Shown here: positions 1 through 12,304 of the stretch, piece by piece
Numbering within the stretch: the first letter of the stretch is position 1
Layout: every line of letters starts with the position of its first letter
Source: Deuterostichococcus epilithicus
Taxonomy: Eukaryota; Chlorophyta; Trebouxiophyceae; Prasiolales; Stichococcaceae
NCBI GenBank assembly: GCA_033439295.1
Contig: JAVTLE010000015.1
Coordinates: 1,364,001-1,428,000 of the forward strand
DNA: 64,000 nt
Direction of reading: 5' to 3'
The notes under the pieces: model-generated
Database searches by the model: none
What the model saw: only the letters and a program-made list of their open reading frames with translations
Told to the model about the DNA's origin: nothing
Position numbers and translations under genes: made by a program

Positions 1-32
1 ACAAGTGGGTGCGCCACCGTGGCGCACCTGAG

Positions 33-169
33 TCACCGCCGAGGACCACAGGGTGGTCGGCCCCATTCTGCTGCTGCGCACCTTCTGCATGTTCAAGTCT
101 GCGAAAGCACACCTAGAAATCAGAAACTGCACATGCAGACCGAAACACGGCTGCTTCACAAGTTCTTAA
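33..169 (+). CDS. Possible last exon of a gene lying to the left (partial)
   Basis: A short open stretch follows an AG at 31-32 and ends at a TAA at 167-169. The middle of it reads GPILLLRTFCMFKSAK, hydrophobic then basic, and looks more protein-like than the other frames. No family is recognised, and nothing further left is available to test the splice. It could equally be non-coding DNA. Confidence 0.2.
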
Positions 170-1216
170 ACACTGAAGCGTCGGCAAAGCGCTGGGCGCT
201 TGCCTTGGACGCTTCTGCGTCGGAGGCTGCTGCGGGCTGTATTCGATGTCCGAGTCCAATGGAAAGACCTTCATGATGTGTTGAAAAGTAGAGCAGTAGC
301 TCAAGAGAGTGGCACATGCGAGGCTGGTGCTGCAAGGAATCTGAACTTGAGGTTCATATCATATTGTATGGCGAATGCCGTATGTACGGTTCGCGAGATA
401 CTAGATGTGCCAGTTGTCTGCACCGCAACGAGAAAGCATGCATGAGCAGTTACATTCTGCGCAGACGATTGCAAATGCGCAATTGCAAAGCTTGAATTTG
501 AGCTTGCGGGAAGCAGGAGTTGCTGTGATTTGGATTCCCCAGCACGTGCGTCGACGTGGCAAGTCTAAGAACTTGGCCTCCTCCAAGGCAGCTGCATCGC
601 TTGGTGCACATCGGCCTTTGCTAGTCAGACTTGGAGTTTGCTCGGAAACACGACAAGCAGTGCACATCTGCCAAGACGCGCGAAGCATCACAGTTGAAGC
701 AAGCGAGGAGCGACAGCGGCCCCGAAGCTTGGCCGTTTGATAATGCAGGGCGTTCTGGCTCACGGCGCGGGGTTCATCTGCGCTTCTGAGAATCAGTCTT
801 CAAGTATCAAGGTGGGCAGTGCCGTTCAAGACCCCGCTTCCTGCTGAGAAGGCGTCCGGAGTGCGATTAGTCATGACCGACTCGGTGAAGAGGTGCAGCT
901 GACTGTGCGTTGCTCGAGTCATCAGTAGCGCTGTTTGCTTTGAATTTCTTAACCATACGGGCGCGAAGTGTCCCTCGGACGATAGGCAGAGTGTTGTACC
1001 CGCGCGCGCTTGTATCGGCCGACGTCATCGCCGTGAATTGCCAGAAGATTCACCTAGATGCAGCGGCACGACGTTGATCACAATTGACAGCAGATTAATC
1101 TTCAATCAAGTCCACGCATGCGCGCATGTATGTGGAGCATCGTCTGCCTTGCTTTTGATCTGGCCCTCGCTGGGCTGTCGAAGCTTTTGGTCCCTTGGCT
1201 GCAGGCCTCGCCCCGC
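170..1216. other. No supported gene
   Basis: About 1 kb with only short open frames of unconvincing composition. It probably holds the 3' UTR of an upstream gene and the promoter and 5' UTR of the methyltransferase gene. The methyltransferase frame stays open upstream to an ATG at 1118, so its true start could be that one. Confidence 0.4.
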
Positions 1217-4200
1217 ATGAACAGCATGCTGGCGGCATCACGCTCGCCGCTTCTGGCCCGCTCGCCGCTGTTGGCGCGCTCCTTCGGCGGCCGGCAGAAT
1301 GCCGCACGCAGGGTGGGCGGCATCCAGACGTCAGCTGTGCTGGAGGTGGAAGTGACGAAGGTGCATGCTCCAGGTGAGCAGCGTAGTGCAGCTGGTCCAG
1401 TCATGGTCGTGCTGCCATGGTATCACGGGGACTGCCCAGCCAGCATCAAAGTATGTCAGCCCACGCCGCCGGCTAGGCGCGCTTTGCCGCTTCCAAGCTG
1501 ACGCCTGGTGCTGCCACCATGCCTCAGGCGCGGCGGGCACAGCGAACATCAAGCCAGCGGAGGCGGACCGTCAGAGGTTTCAACTGCACCCGTCTGTGAA
1601 CGCGTGGCGCGCCTATGATCCCGTGGCCACTGTGGATGACAGTGCATCCATCACCACCCAGATCCAGAACCTTCTCCAGGTGTGGACGATGTATTTTTGG
1701 TTGTCTGTCGATGCATGAGCTGGTTTTGGGCTGCTTTCAGTCCGAGGGAACAGCCCGAGTATGGCTGTGTGTCGCATGCAAATCTGCTTGCTTGTGTTGC
1801 AGGGCGTGCAGCGGGGCTTCCGTTCATCTGGCACGAGCGGCGTGTTCGAGAGCCGCGAGTCCGCCGCCTACTGGACATACCACGTCGGCCGCATGGGCTT
1901 CTTCACTCTGCAGGGCGTTACAGGTGAGCATAGCGTGCTGTGTTCACCTTACAAACATGTCGGGTGGCCTGGCAGCAGCAACATGGCAGCAGCAACTCAT
2001 CCAACCAGGCACTCAGAGAGCACACTGCAGGAAGGTCCTCCCTGTGCCGCACAAGTGCCTCCCTGTTTGCAGCTGTCACAAAACTTGCGCCTGGTGCAGT
2101 CTCAAGCCACCTGACGAAACCAACTAACCCTGTCTCGGGATTGGAACATGACACCGAGGCACGAGGGACACTTTGTGCATGCTGGCAGGGCTGCTGTCAG
2201 CGCGCACGTCCAGCGCCGCCTCTGGCGAGGCAGAGGGCGGCACTGGGCGCCGTCTGGAGAAATTGGTGCGCAGCGGCGTGGCTGGCCCTATCGCAGAAGC
2301 GCTTGCGACGTACGCCCAGGACTTCGAGAACATCAAGTGAGCATGTTGCTGGCTTCCTCTACGATTTATCCTGCACTGGTCTGGGTTTCCCGCCCTTTTT
2401 GGGTTTGTGCCTGGGTACATTGCTACGAAACCTGTGTGGCCCTATCATCTGGCTCACAGGCACCACTGTGTGTCCACTGCAGGGCAGGGCTGTACAAAAT
2501 GCCGTGGGACATGACGACGCCTGGGCACCGGCAGTACAACCCGCTGTTCGTGCTGCGTAAGGCGGCGGCCTTTGTGCGGGAGGCTGCTGACACGCTCGGC
2601 CGCCGCGACCGCCAGGCGGACACCTCTGTGTGGCTGGACTCACGCCTCTACCCCGACTACTACCGCAACACCTTCCACTATCAGGTGAGGGGGACCCAGC
2701 ACCATCTTGAAGGCGCTGCTTCTGGCGCTCCACTCGAGAGATGTTCCTTCCTGCTTGCAGTTGGGGCCGCACAGGCCTGCTCTTTACCACACCACCAATC
2801 TCTGCAGGGGCGCAGCGCCTGCTGCTTGGCTTCGGATGTGCTGGCTGTTAAGCGTGGGTCGCAGCGGTCAAACGCACTATGAATCACGCACCGTGAATCA
2901 GTGTCTTTGAAGGCGTAATGCCTTGTTCCCCACATTCCTCCTGCCACAGCACAGCACAACACACACTTATCGGCACTGCTGCTGCCCGCAGACGGACGGC
3001 TGGATGTCCAAGGAGTCAGCTGACGTCTATGAGTCGTCGACAGAGACGCTCTTCCTCGGCAAGCAGGACGCGATGCAGCGGCAGACGCTGGTTCCCCTGC
3101 ACCACCACATGCGCGGCCGTGCAAATGCCGGCGCAGGCATGAAGCTGCTTGAGGTCGCATGCGGCACAGGCCGGTTTGCGACCTTCGTGAAGGTGCGCGC
3201 TGCACAGAGGCGCCAGACTTCGGGACCTTGGAGGCCCTGGCTTGGAGGCATTGGGGTGCTGCTAAAAGAAGTGCTAGTAGCACATTATAGCGAGCAGACA
3301 GGAGCAGTAGCTGCAGACCCTGTCGACACCAGCGTGCCAGCTGATGGGCTCGACAAAGTGCGACTGGCAGGCGCACAACACGCCCAGAACCCTGCAACCC
3401 TTGTAGACATGCCCGCGCAACAACCTTCCATCATCCGCAGGACAACTACCCAGAGATGGACGTGACGTGTCTCGACCTGTCGCCCTACTACCTGGCTAAT
3501 GCGCGCGACAACCTGAAGTACTGGCGCCAGATCCGTGCGCCCGCCTCCCAGAAGCACACCAGCGACACCTTCATCCAGGTGCGTGAGCAGGACAGCTGGT
3601 TGATGGCTTGCAGTGGGACTCGTGCTGCTATGGATGCGGAGATGCGGTGGCATCCGTGAGTGATCTAGAATGATACACTCCTGTGTTTATTTTGTCAATG
3701 TGGCGATGCAGGCAGCGGCAGAGGACATCTCTGCGGACGACAACAGCTATGATGTGGTAGGTGGCTCTTGTCTCTCACGATCGTAAACAGATGCTTGGAC
3801 CGCGCAATGGTGTCGCAGTTGAGGGATATTTGGTTCAAGAACCCATGCTCGTGCTTTCCCGCAGCGCATTTCGCGAGGAGCTTGTCTGCTGACCTGCATA
3901 CCTACCTGCTCAGCGTCTCGTGTGCCCGCAGGTGACCTGCATCTACCTGTTCCACGAGCTGCCGGAGGACGTGCGCCGTAAGGCAGCCGCCGAGATGGCC
4001 CGCGTCTGCAAGCCTGGCGGCCTCGTGGTGAGCAGTCCTGGTGTCTCGCCAAACAGAGAACAGCGTTCTCTAGAACTGTACAGTCCCCATGTTTTCCGGT
4101 TGTCTAGCGGCTTTTTCAGCCCTGCTCTGCGGCGTCAAGACTGGCACTTTGTCATGCGAGCAAGTTTCCTCACACTACCCGCGTCACAATGTGCAGGTGC

Positions 4201-4880
4201 TGACCGACAGCGTGCAGTACGGTGACCGCGAGTGCTTCGACGCAACGCTGGGCGCCTTCTCCAACTTCAACGAGCCCTACTACCAGGCCTACATCAGCAC
4301 CGACCTCGGTGCGCAATCCGGTTTCAACAGCTACTACATCGCTTTTCACAGTGGTTCTTCGCTGCTGTGTCTGTGGCGGTGGTGGGCTGCTCAATTCCAT
4401 CCAATCGCAGCTGGCAGTCGCTCCTTCACCTGATGCCGCTCATCTTTGCACCTGGCGCTCGTGACACCTGCCACTCACGATCTTGGCTTGGCCGTCATCA
4501 CAGGCAAGCTCTTCGAGGACGCCGGGCTGCAGCCGCACATGAAGACGGTCGCCTCGTCGACCAAGGCGCTGAGCTTCAAGAAGCCGCTCACCCCGCCGTC
4601 GGACGCCGCGAGCGCCCCCCCGCCGCCCGCCGGCAACGCTGTAAACAGGTGTGTTCCTCTCCGCACTGTTTTACCCGTTCGTGCAGGGTTGTGCTGTGGC
4701 AATGCCAGCTCTGACAGCCGTTGCAGGCAAATGCAGATGAGGTCACGACTGATGCTGGAGTACGGAGTTTGTCAAGCCGTTTATCGTGGCCCCGGTTGTC
4801 GCAGGTCCCGGCAGCCGACCTCGGTCATGGCCTCGATTGGCGGCAACCGCCCTGTCAACATCTCCACTTCCTCGCAGTGA
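1217..4880 (+). CDS. Chloroplast-type SAM-dependent methyltransferase
   Basis: Multi-exon class I methyltransferase of unknown substrate. Exon 1 (1217-1373) encodes a basic, Ser/Arg/Leu-rich leader with a repeated RSPLLA unit, a plausible plastid or mitochondrial transit peptide. Exons at 1543-1679 and about 1801-1930 continue in phase. The SAM site is clear: LLEVACGTGRFATF (about 3150-3190, motif I), then DVTCLDLSPYYLANAR (about 3458-3510), VTCIYLFHELPEDVRR (about 3932-3980) and MARVCKPGGLV. It ends with KLFEDAGLQPHMKTV and a Pro-rich tail; the last exon closes at a TGA at 4878-4880 in phase. A TGTAA poly(A) signal lies at 5099-5103. The fold and class are clear; the acceptor is not. An N-terminal domain of about 200 residues before motif I is not recognised. 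An in-frame ATG at 1118 is an alternative start. Confidence 0.82.
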
Positions 4881-5098
4881 GTCCGGGATATGCTCGGAGC
4901 GACTTAAAAGCTGCAAGCTCCGGCAACATGCAGTGTTTCGACTGGCACCGAGAGTGTGTTCGTTGGTTTGTTTTGAAGTGGGATGCTATCTGCCAGACAC
5001 TTCTGCGCAGACTGATGCAACGTGGATATTTCGAGGGAGATCTAATTCTTGACGCACGAGCTGGTGCGGTTGTATATACTCATTCGCTTGCAACACCT

Positions 5099-5103
5099 TG
5101 TAA
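5099..5103 (+). terminator. TGTAA poly(A) signal of the methyltransferase gene
   Basis: TGTAA, the usual green-algal polyadenylation signal, lies about 220 nt after the methyltransferase stop. The rest of 4881-5448 shows no gene and should contain the promoter of the cis-prenyltransferase. Confidence 0.45.
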
Positions 5104-5448
5104 AGTTTCTAGTGTACAGCTGCCGCTCTTCATGCCGGTCAACATTTGGTCAACAGAAATTGGTCAAGGTTTGCAACTTTGAATGGAGAGAATGAAAGCG
5201 AGTATGCCAGGTTACATTCAGCATCCCACAAGCGATGACCACCAATTCCGATGTTTCTTCCGCTTCTTAGCTCCTTTGAGTGCTGCAGCGCACACTGCTC
5301 GCCTCACGCGCACACTCGAAGCTTAATTCTCGACTGAGTACCGGTCTTCTGATCGCACAGACCTGCCTTGCTGTCAAGCATGAGGTTGTGAAACATCTTT
5401 GGTTCTGCGTAAGCATTCTTCGAATATTGTCGACGCCTGGTACGAGGC

Positions 5449-7703
5449 ATGCCGCAAGATTGGAGTGAGGCTGTTGCAAGATGGCTCCGCCGCGGTGCCG
5501 CAGCGCTGTTGCAGACTGGGCCCGTACCTAGGCATGTGGCATTCATCATGGATGGCAACAGACGGTTCGCTGATCGATTGCACCTGGATCGATATGGAGG
5601 GCATAGCCGGGGCTACGACAAGGTACGATCACCGCCTGGGACAGATCTACATGGGTGCCTCCTTCTGCTGCCCTCGGCACAGCCTTGGTGCCGAAGTTTC
5701 TTTCAAATCAACAGCACCGTACAGCCGTGAAACCCCGGAGTTGCTACCTGTGAAAAGCGCACATGACGGGCACGCGTCCGTCCTGCCGCCGCAGCACCGG
5801 TCTTGGCCTGATGGCCGTCACGGCTGGCTGCACACCAGCTGCGGCCGTAGGGATCGACACTGCTGTGTCGTGACATGTTTGAAGGATGCACCCATGCAAG
5901 AATGAGCCGGATGCCACAGGGAGTGCTCTCTGGAATCTACACAGCGTCAGCACCCGACCGGCACGCCTGAAACTGTGCAGCTGGTGCAAGCCCTGGAGTG
6001 GTGCCTGGAGCTGGGCGTGCCCTGCGTCAGCGTGTACGCCTTCAGCCTGGAGAACTTCAACCGCAGCGCCAAGGAGGTGGACCTGCTCATGGGCCTCGCG
6101 CAGCAGAAGCTGCTCGCCATCCTGCAGGTGCGGGGAACTTGCATCTCCCGGGACTTCTTGGCTCCTTCCGGGGCTGCTTGCTGTGGCGCCGCCATGCACG
6201 ATGAAAGCAACATTTTGGGCACTACCGGCAACAACTCGCTGGACGGACACGGCTTGGCGGTGCGCAATGTGCGTGTCCGTCGCAACTGTGCAGGGCATGC
6301 TGCGGCTTGCCGCGGCATTGTGTGCCCTTCCAATGGCTTGCCAGCCGAGGTCCCTCCCGAGGGCCTGGGCCCTCAGCGCAGCCCCACAGCAGGCGCCCCC
6401 GCATCAGTGGGCGTGCCTCTGGGCGCAGGAGCGGGGCGTGGTGGAGCGGCACGGCGTGCGCGTGCAGGTGCTGGGGGATCTGCGGCGGCTGCCGCCCGAG
6501 GTGGAGGCCGCCGCGCGGCGGTGCATGGCGGCGACGGCGCAGCAGCGCCGCTGCGTGCTCAACATCTGCCTGGCCTACACGTGCGAGCAGCAATCCTTCG
6601 CCCGTCTGCCTTCTGCCCAGGGTCACACGAGCCTGCCGCCCCCCGCTGCCTCATCAGGGCACCGCGCTTCATCAACATCTGTTGCCTTAGCCCCTTCAGG
6701 AAGGCTGTGAGCCGCCAGAAAACGTTGCCGCAACCTCACCCCAAGGAGTCCGTCCGAAGTAGCGCATGGCCTGCAGGTCGACGCAGGAGATGTGGCAGGC
6801 GCTGGCGGCGGTGCGGCGCCAGGTCGCACGCAGGCAGCTTGCGCCCGCAGACGTTAGCATAGACACTCTGCAGCGCCACCTGTACACCGAGGTCCGCGGG
6901 TTGACAAGCTATGCGCACCAGGGATTGCTGTGTACACATCTGTGACAGTCCCTGGCTGCAGCTCTCACGCCTGCATTGCAAGGCAGAGGCGAGTGGAAGC
7001 CGCTGCCTCGTACTCAAAACTGAAAAGATGGCGAAGGGCTTGATACGTCACGTCGAGAGAGATCGAGACATCCCTCTCCAGTCCGTTCCCCAGTGCTCTC
7101 CAACTTCATCTTTGTGCTGCACAGGGCTGCCCGCCGGTGGACCTGCTGATCCGCACCTCCGGCGAGACGCGGCTGTCCGACTTCCTGCTGCCGCAGTGCG
7201 GCCACGCCGGCCTGCAGTTTTCTGCGGTCTTGTGGCCCGAGTTCTCCTTCCTGGACATGCTGGGCGCCTTGGTTCAGTACCAGCGGGACGCGGCGACGCT
7301 CCAGCAGGTCTCGGATGCTGCAGCGGAGGGGTCGCTGGCCTTCCGGGGGGCAGCAGAGGGCCGCGATGAAGGTTTTGCAGCCTGCAGGGCCGGCACCGTC
7401 CGAGCCAGCTCGGTGGTTGACGAGGCGAATGGCACGGCGGGCGGCACCGAGGCGGCAGCAGCCAGAGGCAGCGGGCCCAGAGTCGGCGAGCGGCTGCATC
7501 TCAGAAGCCGCTGTGCAGCAGACAGCACGGGCGCCGAACAAGCGGCCGGCGCCATGGAGTGTGCATGCACGGCCTCTGCAGCGGCGGCTGCCAGGGCAGC
7601 ACTGCCGTGCAAGGCCGGGCTTGGCGGCAGGACCTTGACGCTCAGACAGTACGATGTCGTTGCATCAAGTGCGAGGGCGGGAGCGCTGCTAGTGTCGCAA
7701 TGA
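5449..7703 (+). CDS. Cis-prenyltransferase (dehydrodolichyl/undecaprenyl diphosphate synthase family)
   Basis: Elongates a short all-trans isoprenyl diphosphate with cis isoprene units to make polyprenyl diphosphate, the dolichol precursor or a plastid polyprenol. Five coding exons: 5449-5622, 5981-6127, about 6429-6580, about 6777-6890 and about 7125-7703. Family motifs appear in order: HVAFIMDGNRRFA with the catalytic Asp, VYAFSLENFNR, LNICLAYTS and the C-terminal DLLIRTSGETRLSDFLLPQ region that binds isopentenyl diphosphate. The start MPQDWSEAVARWL followed by GPVPRHVAF matches the short N-terminus of eukaryotic DHDDS-type enzymes, so no transit peptide is needed. After the conserved core there is a tail of about 140 residues rich in Ala, Arg and Cys that the family lacks. 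Neighbours give no operon-like hint. Confidence 0.9.
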
Positions 7704-7935
7704 CTGTATCTATCGAGATGTTACGAGGTTCAATGTGCAGAAGGAGGCACCTTGCAGGGGAGTATTTAGACAGGAAAGAACGAACCGCATACAATTTGAT
7801 GCAGCAATGCAATCACGAGGACGTTGCTACGGATGATGGAAGAGACCCTTTATTCCGACAAGCAGCACGCTTCGCTGCTAGTTGACAGAACACCCGCCCC
7901 GTCCGTGAGAACGCAGAGGCTGTGCCTCTAGCCCA

Positions 7936-10900
7936 TCAGGCAGGTTGATCTGCAAGCGCCATTGCCGCCTCTCCGCCAGCTGCAGTCGACTGCTTGTCCA
8001 GCTGCAGCTGTCGGATTTGCTCCTTGGCAGAAATAAGATAGCACCACCACATCAGTCGGCCTGCTGTCACTTGCATACAGCCAGATCCTGGACATGTTGG
8101 GCTGCCCTGCGGCGGCGTGGCTCACAGGCATGTCTTGACGCATGTTGTGACGTGCAGTAAGCCACAACTGCACAGTCCCCTCTCGGCGACAGCCCAACTG
8201 TGTGACGTATCACCGTACGTTGTATCACCCACCTTGAGCGTCTCAATCTCCACATCGCGCCGTGCGACCTGCTCCCTCAGCTGCACCACCTCCGCGGCCA
8301 CCGCGGCCGGCGCGCCACCATCGCCGCCAACGCCCTGGCTGTCCACTGAGCGGGACCTGGCGGGCGCAGCGGCGTCGGCTGCAGTGGTCGCCGCCGGCGG
8401 CACGCCCGAGCCCAGCCGTGACGGCTGCTCGATGGAGGCTCGCCGCTCGCGCGGGCTCAGCTCGTCCGGCGAGTGCATGCCGTGCGCCTGCGGCACCACA
8501 AGCCGGCGCGTGAGGCTCGGAGGTGGCACCCACCTGCGGCTAGCTGCTCAACGCGGCCACACGCGCACACTGCTTGTTGCCGGCGCCCGCAACGGTTCCA
8601 TGTGCAGGTAGTGGCGAGTAGCCCCAGTGGACAGCTGCACTACATGCGTCTATACATGAGGTGCTAATCACTGCATGCATGCTGACCCAGCAGGTGAGCA
8701 GAAGCTGGCGTGCCGCCTCACCTTTGCGGGGTACACGAGGACGGGGCACGCCGCATTGGACACCACATACTGCGACACCGTGCCGCCCGGCGTGAACGCC
8801 TGGCACAGTGCAGGCACCGAGATCAGACTCTTGCTCCTCACGGCCCCTCGCTGAGGTCATGAAGTTTCTGAATCGACCGCCATCAAGACTGACCAGCGCA
8901 GCGGCGCAGGCCCATACGCACATGGCATGCCGGCAGGGCCCGGTCACTAGAGCGCCATCACTCTGCCATGCAAAACGGCTGCATGTGCTCAGGCCGCCTG
9001 CTTCGTGCCTTTTTGAAGCGGCTGCCGACGGAGCGGCCGACCACCAGCAAGTCCAGGCCCTCCTCTTTTGCAAAGGCGCAGATCCTCTCCCTCGGGTCGC
9101 CCTGCGGCGACGGTCACAGGCGCTCGTGGGTCGGCAGGCGGCAGCACGCAGCCCGGGGTCGCAATGGGTGCACCAGGGTCGCACTGGGTGCATTCCTGAG
9201 GAGTCGTGCTAGCCGCCATCCGACCAGGAGGTCGCGGAGCGTGTTGACACAGCGTGGCGGCCTCCCTAAGCTGCTGTGTGCCGCAGCCCAGCGGCAGCCT
9301 CTGCAGATGCCTGCCAAGTCAGGTGCGCTGTTGCCGCAGGCTCCATCGCCTCCTATAGGTACTCCTGCAACGTTCCAAGCTAGCGCAGGGGCTCGGTGTC
9401 GAGGGTTTGGAGAGCACAGCGCACCCGCAGCTGCGTATTCAAAGCGACCTCGAAATCGGCGAGCTCGTCGCCGGCAGGGTCGTCATCGCGCGGCGACCGC
9501 GGCGACAGCGCCTGGTCCGCCCTGCTGCTGCCTGCCGATGTCAGCACCGGCTCTGCGTGGTTTGCAGGCAATGTGATCAGGAGCCGCGCGGGGGGAAGGG
9601 GGAATGGGGTTCATTCCCCTGCGGCTTTGTGAGCCCCAAACCAACATGCGCTCAACAATGCGGAGTGTGAGCATCAGCGCCATGTGCTGCCACAGGACAT
9701 TGAGCCTCATAGGCAGCTTGAACAGCGACAGCATGCAAGCGCAGCAATCGTGGCTTGTTGGGAGGGGGAGAATGCATGCTGCCATCAGGAGGTCGCGAAA
9801 CAGACGCACCATTAGGGCTCGGCTTTGAGGTCACCCGAACCACGAAGACCTGTGCACACGAAGGGGGCGCGCATGTCACGATGCTGCGACAAGCATTTGA
9901 TGCTAATTGCCGTTGCTTTACTTTATGTGGTCTCAAAAGCCTGACCGGCAGTTCGAGGCAACCAAGTATCAAGGAGGCGCCGCACACCCGGGGGAGACCC
10001 ACTGCAACAGTAGGTTTGTGGCGCACCTGATCCGAGCCCTGCAGCAGGTGCGAGGCCGCCCACTGCAGGAGATGGCGCCCTGCGCAGGGGCAGCAAGTGT
10101 GCTGGTGGAAGGCGCTGGCTGAAGCTGAAGCATGCTCCCAAGCTCCAGCCCAACAATTCAAAAGAAGGGGTAGTCGCCTGATTCCGATCGGGAGTACCCA
10201 TTCCCCACTCTCCTCCCAGCACTCGCATGGCAAACCGATCGTCTTCACCAGAGCCGCACCGGAGGACTCCTGCTCGAATGCGAGGCCGACTTTGCGCGAG
10301 TCGGAGGGCGCGTACTGCGCCAATCGTCCGGGCGACAGCGTCCGCACCAGCGCCGGCACAGACTTCTGCCCCAGCGACGGCGCCCGCTCGGCCGACGCGC
10401 TTCCGGCTGGCGCCTGGCACATGTGGCACCAGGCGACAGTCAGCTTCATGTTAACAATCTGAGCTTGACGGCATGCGCGAGGCTGCTGCTGTGGTGCTGC
10501 ACACCTGCCACAGGGGCGCAAGCCGGCTGTGCACTCTCGTGCACTTTCATGTCGTCCTGCATCGCATCTCAGCGCTGCGACATGGCTGTGCAGCATGTCA
10601 AGTGTGTGTCGTACAACAGGAAGGCGTCAATGCAGCGACGCCGTGCAGTGCTCCTCCCCCAGTGCGCCTGTGCCCCCGAAAACCTCAGAGCAATCGTGCT
10701 GTGCCTTTGTTTTGTGAGAGTCCTTCGCTGTTGCACCTGCTCGGCGACTGGCGACAGGACTGAAGACAGGCTCGCCGTGCCGCTCTTTGCTGAGTGGATG
10801 CGCAGCTTGTTGAGCTTCAGCGCAGCGTCCGGCCTCACGATCAGCAGCGGCACCCTAGCGGCAGGGGCACCAGCTGATCAGCATTGGGCATGCAGCCGCC

Positions 10901-12089
10901 ATCTGGGCATGCACAGCATGGGGATCGCTTGATTGCGGCAGGTGCAGTGTCAAGCGGATGTGCCGGACAGGATTCAAGCCTGGGTAAGCAGTGTCACCAG
11001 ACTCCGGCCAGCCAGCACAGCGCATGTCGACAGATATGACACGATGATCTGTGCCGGCTGCAAATGCAATAGTCCCTCGGTGACTTGGCAAGAAGGTCGC
11101 CCGGAGGCATCCTTACTTGGTGTGCTGCAGGGTGCGGCCGCTGACACTGCCCAGGCCCCACTCGCCGGGGATGACCTTCGTCATGGCCGCCTTGACTTTG
11201 GCGTCCCGGAAGCCTGCGAGCAAACACGGTAAGCACTCTCGGTGCCGGCCAATGCTGAGGTTTCAGGCAGCGGCTGGGCGGCAGGAGGACCACTACATAG
11301 CCACTCATCCCCCGTCCCACAATGTCTTGGTTTCTGTGCATGCAGCAGATGCCACGAGTGGCTGCGGCAGCCCAGCACGCACCCATAACCAGGATGTCAA
11401 GGCCAACTTGCTCAGCCCAGTCCAGCGTCGCTGCCGTAACGTTCGATCCGGTCAGCTCCACGACCGTATGCGGGTACCGCTCCAGTGAATCCTGCAGCAA
11501 GCCATAGAAATCTCATCAGCTGGCATGACCCTATAACTTCCGGTTGCAGTGCACCTGTGGGTTAGCCTCCCGTTCTGCTTACATCACTGCATCGCATCAC
11601 TGCATCGCAAAGGTGGGCACAGCAGCAAAGACTTTGACAAGCTTTAAATGCGCTGGCAACTCGCTCTGCATGATCCGCCAATAGGTGTCAGCGCGTTCAA
11701 GCATGCGGCTTCAGAGTGCCTCAGAGTGCTTCAGCGACGTCTCACCTGCAGGCTGTGCATGAGAGCGCCGCCCGCCTGCCACGAGGGCTTCTTCCCGGCG
11801 CCCTGCTTTGCGCCATGCACATGGACAATGTACAGCTCGTCGCCCGGGTGGAGGCTCGCGCCCTCTGGGGCATGTTGTCTCTGCAAGAAATGTTGCTGCC
11901 TATCAGTCGCAAGGAGATTACAAGGCAGACACGTGAGTCCAAGATAAAAACTTTGCATGAATATGGGGTTTCAGCACTGCCGCGCACCCGCAGCAGATAT
12001 TGCTTGGTGTATGTCCAGGAGTACAGGGCGCTCTCTGCGGACCAGTTCGACACACAAAGCGCAATCTTCCTGCGCGACTGGGTCACCAT
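7936..12089 (-). CDS. Tandem universal stress protein (two USP domains plus coiled-coil tail)
   Basis: About ten exons on the minus strand. The start at 12089 gives MVTQSRRKIALCVSNWSAES, a typical USP first strand and helix. Next come EGASLHPGDELYIVHVHG (about 11880-11745), a helix ending in EQVGLDILVMGA (about 11400), a GLGSVSGRTLQH exon (about 11130) and RVPLLIVRPD, closing domain 1. A second domain begins at SRKVGLAFEQESSGAALVK (about 10290), continues at AFAKEEGLDLLVVGRSVGS (about 9090-9020) and ends at GGTVSQYVVSNAACPVLVYPAK (about 8785-8720). The exon at 8529-8236 is Ser/Ala-rich and leads into the heptad-like QLREQVARRDVEIETLK. That joins in phase to the last exon (8022-7936), EQIRQLQLDK, stop at 7936-7938. 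USP folds bind ATP or small ligands and respond to stress; the coiled-coil suggests oligomerisation. Internal exon borders between 10.2 and 9.1 kb are uncertain. Confidence 0.78.
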
Positions 12090-12304
12090 CTCTTTTGACT
12101 GGGTGTTTGCACACTGACCGGGAGCTCGCTTTCAGGTTGGCTAGGGATCGGTTCCAAATCTCGGTGAACTTCCGATATTACGGCTGCGCTTGCATGCAAA
12201 AGCGATTTGCACTTTGGTTGAAGATTTTCGTGAATTGGGGCGTGCAGCTCGTTGAGTTGTGTGCCAGATTGCACGTTGAAGAATGACCTTGATGAGATCA
12301 CCAC
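12090..12304. promoter_or_regulatory. Shared spacer of a divergent gene pair (USP / DUF952)
   Basis: Only 215 bp separate the ATG of the minus-strand USP gene from that of the plus-strand DUF952 gene, so both 5' UTRs and core promoters must lie here or overlap the genes. No TATA box or other named motif was identified. Confidence 0.35.

Noticed and set aside
1239-1275. Repeated CGCTCGCCGCT units as a regulatory repeat
   Set aside because: They lie in the first exon of the methyltransferase and simply encode the repeated RSPLLA of the transit peptide.
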